From: Clostridiales bacterium
Lineage (GTDB): Bacteria > Bacillota > Clostridia > Oscillospirales > Oscillospiraceae
Assembly (NCBI GenBank): GCA_004555205.1
Contig: SFIY01000003.1
Location: 62,001 to 126,000 of the forward strand
Direction of reading: 5' to 3'
Length of the DNA: 64,000 nucleotides
Shown: piece by piece, positions 56,564 to 64,000 of the stretch
How positions within the stretch are numbered: the first letter of the stretch is position 1
How the letters are laid out: each line of letters starts with the position of its first letter
Program-made: the position numbers and the translations under genes
The notes under the pieces: model-generated
The model's input: only the letters and a program-made list of their open reading frames with translations
Databases searched by the model: none
What the model was told of the DNA's origin: nothing

Positions 56564-58108
56564 ATGAAAAAGTATGATGTTGTTGTCGTCGGTGCCGGTA
56601 ACGCCGGTCTGTCCGCTGCGATGCAGATGGCACTGGCCGGCAAAAAGACGCTGCTGATTGAGCAGCACAATCTGCCCGGCGGCTGCGCCAGCAGTTTCCG
56701 CAGGGGCCGCTTTGAAATCGAGCCCTCCCTGCACGAGCTGTGCGATCTGGGCCCGGTGGAGAATCCCGGTGATGTGCGCAATATCTTTGAGCAGTACGGT
56801 GTGGAGGTGGAATGGAAGCAGGTACCCGATTGCTTCCGCGTGATCACCAAATACTCCGACGGTACGCCGATGGATGTGACCATGCCTTCCGGTATTGAGG
56901 CGTTCATCGACAAGATGGAGGTGTATGTGCCCGGCAGCCGCGACAAGATGGTGGAGCTGTTCGATCTGTTCCAGGAAGTGCTGGACGGTATCGCCTATAT
57001 CACCGCCTCCAACGGCCATGCCGACTCCAATGTGCTGAAGGAAAAGTATCCCAATATGCTGCGCACCGGCGCCTATCCCACCAAGAAGGTATTCGACGCG
57101 ATGAAGCTGCCCCAGAAGTGCCAGGACATCCTGTCCATCTACTGGTCCTATCTGGGCGTGGATATGGAGCATCTGGCGTTTATCCACTATGCGGCCATGG
57201 TACATAAGTATGTCAGCCGCAGCGCTTATATCCCCACCCATACCTCCCACGAGATCAGCACGGCCATCACCGAGCGCTTCCGTGAGCTGGGCGGCGAGAT
57301 CTGGTTCAACTGCCGCGCCGAGGAGTTTTTGTTTGACGGCGACCGCTGCTGCGGTGTCAGGACCAGCCTGGGCACGGTGGCGTGCGACTATGTGCTGGCC
57401 AACATCAATCCCGATATTATCTACGGCAGGATGATGCCCAAGGAGCTGATCCCCGAACGGGAGAAGAAGCTGGCGGCCGCCCGCGGCCAGAACTACGGCG
57501 CCCGTATGTTCACCGCGTACTTCTGCCTGGATGTTCCCGCCGAGGAGCTGGGCATCAAGGATTACAGCATCTTCCTGCCCGGAACGGCCGACTCCGCCAA
57601 GGAGTATAAGAATATTCTCAACGGCATGGAGACCAATGAGTACAGTATCTTCCTGTGCTACAATATTGCCAACCCCGAGGCATCTCCCGAAGGCACCTGC
57701 ATCTGCTCCTTCACCTCCTTCGGCGCACCCAAGGATTGGAACGACCTGAAGATGGAGGACTATGTGGCCTTTAAGAACGGCGTGGCCAAGAAGTTCCTCA
57801 AGTGCCTCAAGGACAAGGCCGGTATCGATCTGAGCGGCCATATCGAGGAAATGGCTGTTGCCTCTCCGTGGACCTTTGCCCGTTATCTGGGTACGCCTGA
57901 GGGCAGCGTATACGGCCATGAAACCTCCGATTGGGACGGCATGATGGCGCGCATGATGATGCTGTCCACCGACTATCCCATCAAGGGCCTGCGTCCCATC
58001 GGCGCGGCCGGTCCCCGCGGCGACGGTTACAGCGCCGCCTATATCTGCGGTCAACTGATGGCAAAGCTGGCCATCAAGGATATGTCTGAGGAAGGAGGCA
58101 ACCAGTAA
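56564..58108 (+). CDS. CrtI-like FAD-dependent oxidoreductase, module 2
   Basis: 514 aa, paralogue of 54018-55580 with the same blocks: YDVVVVGAGNAGLSAAMQMA, LPGGCASSFRRGRFEIEPSL, SPWTFARYLGTPEGSVYG and the C-terminal GLRPIGAAGPRGDGYSAAYICG. The two differ along their length, in particular near the active-site cap, so substrates are probably related but not identical. Stop and the next start overlap in TAATG. Confidence 0.86.
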   Translation: MKKYDVVVVGAGNAGLSAAMQMALAGKKTLLIEQHNLPGGCASSFRRGRFEIEPSLHELCDLGPVENPGDVRNIFEQYGVEVEWKQVPDCFRVITKYSDGTPMDVTMPSGIEAFIDKMEVYVPGSRDKMVELFDLFQEVLDGIAYITASNGHADSNVLKEKYPNMLRTGAYPTKKVFDAMKLPQKCQDILSIYWSYLGVDMEHLAFIHYAAMVHKYVSRSAYIPTHTSHEISTAITERFRELGGEIWFNCRAEEFLFDGDRCCGVRTSLGTVACDYVLANINPDIIYGRMMPKELIPEREKKLAAARGQNYGARMFTAYFCLDVPAEELGIKDYSIFLPGTADSAKEYKNILNGMETNEYSIFLCYNIANPEASPEGTCICSFTSFGAPKDWNDLKMEDYVAFKNGVAKKFLKCLKDKAGIDLSGHIEEMAVASPWTFARYLGTPEGSVYGHETSDWDGMMARMMMLSTDYPIKGLRPIGAAGPRGDGYSAAYICGQLMAKLAIKDMSEEGGNQ

Positions 58109-59316
58109 TGGCATTGAATGTAAAAGTGGGCCTCATCGGCGCCTTTGATATGCTCAAGTTCAAGAACATGGCCAAGGTGCGTGAACAGGCCATTCAGGCG
58201 GCTCCCGCCAACGAGATCAAGGCAGACTATGCCATCAACAGAAATGCCAAGATCCTGCACCCCGACTATCAGAAGCTGGTCGTCAGCGAGATCATCGAGC
58301 ATCCCGGCGCCGGCGCCAAGACCTTCGTGTTTAAGCGCGAGGACGGCGAAAATCCGGCCTATTTCCGCGCCGGCCAGTATCTGTCCCTGAAGCTGCCCAT
58401 CGGTGAGAGCTTCGTGACCCGCCCCTATTCCATCAGCTCCTCTCCCAAGGAAGCGCTGGAGGGCAAGGTGTCCGTCACCGTGCGCGCCAACCCCAACGGC
58501 TTTGCGGCCGACTGGCTGCTGGAGAACCTGAAGGTAGGCGACAAGGTGCTGGCCTCCGACGGTCAGGGCCAGTTCTACTATGAGGACCTGCGCGATGCGG
58601 AGAATGTGGTGGCGCTGGCAGGCGGCAGCGGCATTACCCCGTTTTTGTCCATGGCCCGTGCCATCCGTGACGGCGTGGAGGATTTCAACCTGACCATCCT
58701 CTTCGGCAGCCGCACGGAGGAGAGCATCCTCTTCCGCGAGGAGCTGGACGAGATCTGCGCCGCGTGCGATAAGGTCAAGGTCGTGCATGTGCTGTCCGAC
58801 GAGGAGAAGGCCGGCTTCGAGCACGGTTTCATCACCGCGGACATCATTCAGAAGTACGCCGTGGCGCCGTACAGCGTGTTTATCTGCGGTCCCGAGGCTA
58901 TGTACCGCTTCCTCAGCGGCGAAGTCGCCAAGCTGGCGCTGCCTCGCCGTCTGGTGCGGCGGGAGATGCTGGGCGTGACCAAAAAGGTGTGGGAGCAGCC
59001 CGGCTATCCCCAGGATGCCAAGGGCAAGACCTTCCGGATGACCGTCCGTCAGGGCGAGATGGAGAAGGTCATCGACGCTTCCGCCGACGAACCCATTCTG
59101 GTGGCCATCGAGCGGGCCGGTATCGCTGCGCCCTCCCGCTGCCGCAGCGGTGAGTGCGGCTGGTGCCGCAGCAAGCTGGTGTCCGGCGACATCTTCGTTC
59201 CCGAGGAGAACGAGGGCCGCCGCTGGGCCGATGTGCAGCATGGCTACATCCATCCCTGCTCCACCTTCGCGCTGAGCGATTTGGTGATCGAAGTCCCCGG
59301 CGAATATATCGGCTGA
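58108..59316 (+). CDS. FAD/NAD(P)H and 2Fe-2S electron-transfer reductase, module 2
   Basis: 402 aa, paralogue of 52796-54016. FAD domain (YFRAGQYLSLKL, RPYSISSSPKEAL), NAD domain (ALAGGSGITPFLSMA, LFGSRTEESILFREEL, FICGPEAMYRFL) and ferredoxin domain CRSGECGWC...HPCSTF. It also has the odd 60-residue N-terminal extension with a HPDYQKLVVSEI stretch. One-nt overlap with the flavoprotein gene indicates coupling. Confidence 0.88.
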   Translation: MALNVKVGLIGAFDMLKFKNMAKVREQAIQAAPANEIKADYAINRNAKILHPDYQKLVVSEIIEHPGAGAKTFVFKREDGENPAYFRAGQYLSLKLPIGESFVTRPYSISSSPKEALEGKVSVTVRANPNGFAADWLLENLKVGDKVLASDGQGQFYYEDLRDAENVVALAGGSGITPFLSMARAIRDGVEDFNLTILFGSRTEESILFREELDEICAACDKVKVVHVLSDEEKAGFEHGFITADIIQKYAVAPYSVFICGPEAMYRFLSGEVAKLALPRRLVRREMLGVTKKVWEQPGYPQDAKGKTFRMTVRQGEMEKVIDASADEPILVAIERAGIAAPSRCRSGECGWCRSKLVSGDIFVPEENEGRRWADVQHGYIHPCSTFALSDLVIEVPGEYIG

Positions 59317-59369
59317 CTGCTGCTGCAAAAAACTTGCGGCAAATGCTGCGAGGCGCTTTTGATAAGATG

Positions 59370-59401
59370 AAAGACCGGAAGCTCACGCTTCCGGTCTTTT
59401 C
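59370..59401. terminator. Terminator between redox operon 2 and the LRR gene
   Basis: AAGACCGGAAGC-TCAC-GCTTCCGGTCTT followed by TTCTT; it serves both convergent genes. Confidence 0.9.
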
Positions 59402-60229
59402 TTACAGCTCAAAATCCGAATCCGACTGTCGCCGTGCACCTTTGGCTTCCAGCAGCAGCGCCACCAGATCGGTCTGGTTGGCCTTGCTGGCCGCGCGGAG
59501 ATAGCCGTCGATGTGTGCAGGCTCTAACAGGTGACAATGGACCAATCCCGACAGGGCAGGGGCGTTGTCGTATTTCAAAATGCGCTCCATAATCAGCGCC
59601 TCCTGATGACGGATCAGCTTTTTGGCGCGTTCGGATACGGCAGGTGCGTGGCGCTGGGGACAGGAACACCACAGCAGGGTATATTGCAGTTCCGCCGGCG
59701 CGCTGTCCTCATGGGGGTAGCCCGGCGCCATATAACCCTCCACCAGGGCGTAGTTACTGCCGAAGGCATTTTTTTCGATTATCGTATCCCGCCCCCACAC
59801 ATTGGCGCGGCGCAGGTTTTCGCAGGACCAGAAAGCGCTCTCGCCGATGCGCGCCACGCTCTCCGGCACGTCCACGGCATACAGGCCGCTGTTCCAGAAG
59901 GCCATGGGGTCAATTTGGCGCAGACCGTTTGGCAGCGTGATCTGATGCAGTGCCGTGCAGTCTAAAAAGGCGCCCTCACCGATCACCTGCAGGGCAGGGG
60001 GCAGCTCAATGCGCGACAACTTTTCGCATCCGGCAAAGGCGGCCGCGCCGATGGCGGTCAGCTGCGGCGGTAAAACGACGTCCTCCAGCGCCGTGCAGCC
60101 GGAGAACGCCTCGCTGCCGATGGTCAAAAGGCCATCCGGCAGCACCGCGCGGCGAATATCCCCGCGTCCGGCATAGGCGCCGTCTGCCAGTGCTGTCATA
60201 CCGACGGGCAATGTCAAAGTGTGATCCAT
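59402..60229 (-). CDS. BspA-type leucine-rich repeat protein without signal peptide
   Basis: 275 aa from MDHTLTLPVGMTALADGAYA. About five LRR_5 repeats of 22-23 residues at residues 15-150, each like LPxxLxxIGxxAFxGCxxL (for example VLPPQLTAIGAAAFAGCEKL). A C-terminal helical part of about 110 residues has no recognised domain. Most BspA-like proteins are secreted; this one has no signal or anchor and is probably cytoplasmic. Confidence 0.8.
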   Translation of the reverse strand: MDHTLTLPVGMTALADGAYAGRGDIRRAVLPDGLLTIGSEAFSGCTALEDVVLPPQLTAIGAAAFAGCEKLSRIELPPALQVIGEGAFLDCTALHQITLPNGLRQIDPMAFWNSGLYAVDVPESVARIGESAFWSCENLRRANVWGRDTIIEKNAFGSNYALVEGYMAPGYPHEDSAPAELQYTLLWCSCPQRHAPAVSERAKKLIRHQEALIMERILKYDNAPALSGLVHCHLLEPAHIDGYLRAASKANQTDLVALLLEAKGARRQSDSDFEL

Positions 60230-60464
60230 AATGACTACCTGTTTCCCTGTTTTTGTACATTGTACCGCATAAATAAGGGAAAAAGCAACCGTAATTTGGC
60301 GCATGGAGGCATTTGGCGGCCTGCCGGCAAAGCATTTGGCAGAAACGCGGCACAGATGCTGCCGCAGGCAATGGCAAAGGGCGTCCATCACGCTTTGGAG
60401 CAGAGAAACCGGCGCGGCCGGACATAATATGGTGGAAAAAGGCCTGATGATGTGGTATGATAAT
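60230..60464. other. Gap between the LRR gene and the Pho operon
   Basis: GC-mixed DNA with no supported gene. It contains a palindromic-looking stretch around 60320-60350 (GGCGGCCTGCCGGC) and must hold the promoter of the minus-strand LRR gene. Confidence 0.4.
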
Positions 60465-60481
60465 TTTACATAAATTTTACA
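60465..60481 (+). promoter_or_regulatory. Pho box upstream of the response regulator gene
   Basis: TTTACA-TAAAT-TTTACA: two 6-bp direct repeats with an 11-bp period, the form of Gram-positive PhoP boxes. It lies 83 bp before the response-regulator start; the same pair lies upstream of pstS, so autoregulation is likely. Confidence 0.82.
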
Positions 60482-60564
60482 TACACCCGGTAACAGATTT
60501 TATATCCCCGGGATATGATAAAGCCGTAAACAGGGGATTTTACTTTGACTGAGGGAGTGATACG

Positions 60565-61239
60565 ATGATCTTTTGTGTGGAGGATGACGCCGCCATCCGC
60601 GATTTGATGCTGTATACCCTGACCTCTGCGGGATTTGAGGCAGAGGGCTTTTCCGAGAGCACCGCGCTTTGGGCGGCACTTGCCGAAAAGACGCCGGAAC
60701 TGATTATGCTTGATTTGATGCTGCCCGGCGAGGACGGCATTTCTATTTTGAAGAAGATCCGCAGTCAAACGGCCACGGCGGACATTCCCATTATTCTGGC
60801 CACCGCCAGAGGGACGGAATATGACAAGGTATTCGGCCTCGATCTGGGCGCGGATGATTATCTGGCCAAGCCTTTCGGCATGATGGAGATGATCAGCCGC
60901 GTGAAGGCAGTGCTGCGCCGTGCCGCACCGCAGAAAAAGGCACGGACGCTGCGCGTGGGTGAGCTGACCATGAATGTGGGTGAGCATACGGTGGAGGTTG
61001 CCGGAAAGCGTGTCACGCTGACGCTGAAGGAATATGAGCTGCTCCAAAAGTTTATGGAGAATCTTGGCCTTGCCTTTACACGGGAACAGCTCCTGCAAAG
61101 TGTTTGGGGCGCGGACTTTATCGGTGAAACGCGCACGGTTGATGTGCATATCGGGACGCTGCGCACGAAGCTGGGCGCCTGCGGCGAGTATATCGAAACG
61201 GTGCGCGGCGTCGGTTACAGAATGGAGGCTCGGCTATGA
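60565..61239 (+). CDS. phoP: Response regulator of the PhoB/PhoP (OmpR) family
   Basis: 224 aa. Receiver domain with acidic pocket Glu6-Asp7-Asp8, phosphoacceptor Asp50 (LIMLDLMLPGEDG), Thr at ILATARG and Lys in YLAKPFG; C-terminal winged helix (about 130-224) with LTLKEYELLQKFMENLG and RTVDVHIGTLRTKLG. Context with a PhoR-like kinase, pstS and Pho boxes identifies it as the phosphate regulator. Confidence 0.9.
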   Translation: MIFCVEDDAAIRDLMLYTLTSAGFEAEGFSESTALWAALAEKTPELIMLDLMLPGEDGISILKKIRSQTATADIPIILATARGTEYDKVFGLDLGADDYLAKPFGMMEMISRVKAVLRRAAPQKKARTLRVGELTMNVGEHTVEVAGKRVTLTLKEYELLQKFMENLGLAFTREQLLQSVWGADFIGETRTVDVHIGTLRTKLGACGEYIETVRGVGYRMEARL

Positions 61240-62906
61240 AAAAACATATTTTCCGCTCTATTTGCTTTGTGGCGATCAGCGTGTTCCTCGCCTCTCTGGT
61301 GCTGATTATGGGGGTGCTGTACGATTACTTTTCCCGCACGCAGCAGACCCAGTTGAGAGTGCAGACGCAGTTGGTGGCGCAGGCGGTGGAGCATGAGGGC
61401 ATGGCGTATTTCCGCGATCTGTCACTGGACAAGACCCGTGTGACATGGATTGCGGCGGACGGCAGCGTGCTGTATGACAGCCAGTCCAACGCCGACACCA
61501 TGGAGAACCATTTAGACCGGGCGGAAGTCCAGCAGGCATTGGCAACCGGTACCGGCGAGAGCTCCCGTTACTCCTCCACACTTATGGAGCGCCAACTCTA
61601 CGCAGCCCAACGCCTGGCAGACGGTACGGTGATCCGGCTCTCCGGTGCGCATCTGTCCCTGCCGTCGCTGGCTTTGATGATGATCCAGCCGATTTTGATT
61701 GCCGCCGTCATCGCCGTGGTGCTGGCACTGGTTTTGGCCATGCGTCTGGCAAAGAGGATTGTAAAGCCGCTGAATGAGCTGGATTTGGACAAGCCGAAAG
61801 AAAACAAGGGATACGAAGAATTACAGCCGCTTTTGGACCGTGTGGACAGCCAGCAGCGGCAACTGAAATGTCAGGAGGCTGAGCTCAAGCGCAAACAACT
61901 GGAATTTGAAACGGCGACGGATAATATGAGCGAGGGTGTGGTGCTGCTGAACGAACAGGGCATCATCCTGAGCATCAACAAAGCGGCCTCCCGACTGCTC
62001 TCCGTCAGCAAATACTGCGTGGGAAAGGACATTCTGCTGCTCAACAACAGCTTTGCCCTGCAGGAGCTTTTGCGGCAGGCAAAAGGCGGCGCGCATTGCG
62101 AAACCGCCATGCAGCTTGACGGGATTGACTATCAGCTCAATGCCAGCCCCGTGATTTCCGATGGGGCGGTGACGGGGATTGCCCTGCTGATCTTTGACAT
62201 CTCCGAAAAGGAAAAAGCTGAGCAGATGCGGCGGGAGTTTACCGCCAATGTGTCCCACGAGCTGAAAACGCCGCTGCATGCCATCTCCGGTTATGCGGAA
62301 TTGCTGCAAAACGGCATGGTGAAAGCGGAGGACACGGAGAAATTCTCCGGCCGTATCTATGCAGAGGCCCAGCGAATGATCGCGTTGGTGGACGATATTA
62401 TCAATCTGTCCCACCTGGACGAGGGGACAGGGGATACCCAGCGGGAGGAAGTGGATCTCTACGCACTGGCAGAAGAGGTCATGCGTATTTTGCAGCCGGC
62501 AGCAGAGGAGGCAAAGGTGACGCTGTCCCTTACCGGAGGGCCGGCCGTGATGACCGGTGTGCCGGCACTGCTCCATGGGATCATCTACAATCTTTGCGAC
62601 AACGCCATCAAATATAACCGCAAGAACGGCTCTGTCAGCATCCGCGTTGCCCAAACGGACAGCGCCGCGGTGCTTTCCGTGAGCGATACCGGCATCGGCA
62701 TCCCCGAAGAACACACGCAGCGGGTCTTTGAACGCTTCTACCGTGTGGATAAGAGCCACTCCAAGGAGGTGGGCGGTACCGGACTGGGACTGTCCATCGT
62801 CAAGCACGCCGCCAAGCTGCACAACGCCAAGATCGAGCTGCACAGCGTCGTGGACGGCGGCACCACCGTAACGGTGACATTTCCCAAGCAGGAAGGGACA
62901 ATATGA
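61236..62906 (+). CDS. phoR: PhoR-like sensor histidine kinase
   Basis: 556 aa. TM1 (about 7-30), extracytoplasmic domain of about 110 residues, TM2 (about 147-170), a coiled linker, PAS domain (about 220-320), HisKA with His341 in NVSHELKTPLHAISGYAELL, and HATPase with NLCDNAIKYNRKNG, DTGIGIPEEH and GGTGLGLSIVKHAA. The start overlaps the regulator stop (ATGA). Confidence 0.92.
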   Translation: MKKHIFRSICFVAISVFLASLVLIMGVLYDYFSRTQQTQLRVQTQLVAQAVEHEGMAYFRDLSLDKTRVTWIAADGSVLYDSQSNADTMENHLDRAEVQQALATGTGESSRYSSTLMERQLYAAQRLADGTVIRLSGAHLSLPSLALMMIQPILIAAVIAVVLALVLAMRLAKRIVKPLNELDLDKPKENKGYEELQPLLDRVDSQQRQLKCQEAELKRKQLEFETATDNMSEGVVLLNEQGIILSINKAASRLLSVSKYCVGKDILLLNNSFALQELLRQAKGGAHCETAMQLDGIDYQLNASPVISDGAVTGIALLIFDISEKEKAEQMRREFTANVSHELKTPLHAISGYAELLQNGMVKAEDTEKFSGRIYAEAQRMIALVDDIINLSHLDEGTGDTQREEVDLYALAEEVMRILQPAAEEAKVTLSLTGGPAVMTGVPALLHGIIYNLCDNAIKYNRKNGSVSIRVAQTDSAAVLSVSDTGIGIPEEHTQRVFERFYRVDKSHSKEVGGTGLGLSIVKHAAKLHNAKIELHSVVDGGTTVTVTFPKQEGTI

Positions 62907-63559
62907 ACTACGAACAGATCAGAGAAAACAAAGTAATCCGCACCTATATCGCGCAGGCCGACGCCTCGCTGATCGCCCTGGGCTTTACCGAGCACAGCTT
63001 CGGACATGTCACATTGGTGGCGGAAAAGGCGGGGTATATCCTGCAGACGCTGGGCTACTCGGAGCGCATGGTGGAGCTGGGCAAGATCGCCGGTTATCTG
63101 CACGACATCGGCAACCTGGTCAACCGGGTGGATCACAGCCAGAGCGGCGCCGTCATGGCATTCCGCCTGCTGGACGAGATGGGTTTTCCGCCGGAGGAGA
63201 TCGCCCTGATCGTCACGGCGATCGGCAACCACGACGAGGGGACCGGTCAGCCGGTGAATGAGCTGGCAGCGGCGCTGATTCTGGCCGATAAGTCGGATGT
63301 GCGCCGCAGCCGTGTGCGCAATCAGGACATTGCCAGCTTCGATATGCACGACCGGGTGAACTATTCCGTGACCAAGGCCGAGCTGAAGATCAATGAAGCG
63401 CATACGCTGATTAAGCTCAAGCTGACGGTAGACACACATTTCGGCTCGGTAATGGACTATTTTGAGATTTTCATGCAGCGCATGCTTTTGTGCCGGAAGG
63501 CGGCGGAAAAGCTGGGACTGCAATTCAAGCTGATGATTAACGAGCAGCAGTTGATTTAA
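62903..63559 (+). CDS. HD-domain phosphohydrolase in the Pho operon
   Basis: 218 aa. HD-type metal residues: His in TEHSFGHVTLV, HD in GYLHDIGNLVN, His in VDHSQSG and IGNHDEGTG, and Asp in LILADKSDVRR. It overlaps the kinase gene by 4 nt, so it is made with the phosphate sensor. Substrate unknown; a nucleotide, such as (p)ppGpp-like or cyclic compounds, is possible. A link to phosphate stress is inferred from position. Confidence 0.82.
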   Translation: MNYEQIRENKVIRTYIAQADASLIALGFTEHSFGHVTLVAEKAGYILQTLGYSERMVELGKIAGYLHDIGNLVNRVDHSQSGAVMAFRLLDEMGFPPEEIALIVTAIGNHDEGTGQPVNELAAALILADKSDVRRSRVRNQDIASFDMHDRVNYSVTKAELKINEAHTLIKLKLTVDTHFGSVMDYFEIFMQRMLLCRKAAEKLGLQFKLMINEQQLI

Positions 63560-63566
63560 ACGGCGG

Positions 63567-63600
63567 AGGGCCTCATCCCAAAGGATGAGGCCCTTTTTTG
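63567..63600 (+). terminator. Terminator after the Pho regulator operon
   Basis: GGGCCTCATCC-CAAA-GGATGAGGCCC followed by TTTTTT. Confidence 0.93.
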
Positions 63601-63604
63601 CACT

Positions 63605-63621
63605 TTTACAATGTTTTTACA
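63605..63621 (+). promoter_or_regulatory. Pho box upstream of pstS
   Basis: TTTACA-ATGTT-TTTACA, same repeat and spacing as at 60465-60481. TATCAT at about 63654 is a possible -10 box. Confidence 0.82.
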
Positions 63622-63708
63622 CTACCGCGATAATGGATTTGATGCGCCCCTGCTATCATAAAACCGTGATCTGAGAGATTGCAAAATATGACAAAGGAGT
63701 GAAATGAA

Positions 63709-64000
63709 ATGAAGAAAATGATAGGTATTATGATGACAGTTGTCCTGATGGCGGCCGTATTGAGCGGCTGCGGAAGCAGCCCGCAGCAGGCGGCGGGATT
63801 AAGCGGCAGCGTGTCCACAAACGGGTCGACCTCTATGGACAAGGTCGTCGGTATTCTTTCCGAACAGTTTATGAACGACAATCCGGATGTGACTGTGACA
63901 TATGACGCCACCGGCTCCGGCACCGGTATTGAGGCAGTGGCCAACGGCACCTGCGATATCGGACTTGCCTCTCGGCCGTTGAAAGAGGAGGAGAAGGCCA
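63709..64000 (+). CDS. pstS: Phosphate ABC transporter substrate-binding lipoprotein, 3' end outside window
   Basis: 97 residues visible: a lipoprotein signal peptide MKKMIGIMMTVVLMAAVLSG with the lipid-modified Cys next, then the PstS core GSVSTNGSTSMDKVVGILSE, DATGSGTGIEAVANGTCDIG. ATG 63709 has AAAGGAG 9 nt upstream. It binds phosphate outside the membrane and is expected to be induced by the upstream Pho box. Confidence 0.92.
   Translation, partial: MKKMIGIMMTVVLMAAVLSGCGSSPQQAAGLSGSVSTNGSTSMDKVVGILSEQFMNDNPDVTVTYDATGSGTGIEAVANGTCDIGLASRPLKEEEKA

Noticed and set aside
54018..58108. Carotenoid biosynthesis locus
   Set aside because: Although both flavoproteins look CrtI-like, no phytoene synthase, GGPP synthase or cyclase is present, and each is coupled to a NAD(P)H/2Fe-2S reductase.
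60230..60464. Possible small RNA gene in the gap before the Pho operon
   Set aside because: No promoter-terminator pair could be identified and no known RNA family was recognised.

Overview
The window looks like a stretch of chromosome from a spore-forming, low-toxicity-of-context gut-type Clostridia, most likely Oscillospirales (Oscillospiraceae-like). This is inferred from GC-rich coding sequence, AGGAGG-type ribosome binding sites, the spore protease GPR, T-box leaders, YtrA- and FCD-type GntR regulators, PduL-type phosphotransacylase and a DnaD/DnaI primosome pair. gyrB-gyrA, parAB with three perfect parS sites, a Noc-like ParB paralogue, rsmG and mnmE all occur here, so the segment is close to the replication origin, but dnaA, mnmG, rnpA and rpmH are not in it and the usual order is scrambled. 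No tRNA, rRNA, CRISPR array, prophage or classical insertion sequence was seen.

Layout. 1-8.0 kb: gyrB-gyrA-trmO-rnhA, nadE, gpr (reverse), rpsT. 8.0-11.2 kb: a small divergent pair including a ribbon-helix-helix protein, a T-box-controlled glyS, then a repeat-rich island with a DUF559 nuclease-like gene inside terminal inverted repeats. 11.2-15.3 kb (reverse): MATE-pduL, an alanyl-tRNA editing protein, a GNAT. 15.3-19.6 kb (reverse): T-box, membrane protein, hisS, aspS, with a duplicated aspS tail behind the gene. 19.6-25.3 kb (reverse): parA-parB-serS-mscL-rsmG-minD-mgsA with parS sites. 25.3-34.2 kb (reverse): zapA-U32 peptidase-dut-maf-mreC-mreD-mrdA-GH13, a cell-shape and division operon that ends in a parS palindrome. 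34.3-43 kb: ogt, noc-like gene, vanW-like gene, prmA-degV, mnmE, dnaD-dnaI. 43-50.3 kb: an XRE-regulated zinc-ribbon protein, rpsO-pnp, a ferredoxin, a GntR-ABC exporter cassette. 50.3-52.6 kb: an F420-ligase-like protein and a PAP2 phosphatase. 52.8-59.3 kb: two paralogous two-gene redox modules facing away from an FCD-GntR regulator. 59.4-64 kb: a BspA-type leucine-rich protein and a Pho regulon (response regulator, kinase, HD protein, pstS).

Most interesting points: (1) the twin redox modules (CrtI-like flavoprotein plus FAD/NAD/2Fe-2S reductase), each preceded by the same 13-bp palindrome just after a good promoter, which looks like one regulon for an unknown reductive pathway; (2) the DUF559 gene bracketed by imperfect terminal inverted repeats, one supplying its ribosome binding site and the other its last codons and stop; (3) a 32-bp palindrome with parS at its centre that also looks like the terminator of the operon before it; (4) a 37-nt AT-rich motif placed at the same short distance behind three stop codons; (5) two TTTACA-N5-TTTACA Pho boxes, two XRE operators 30 bp apart, and a YtrA-type operator that allow regulation to be read from sequence.
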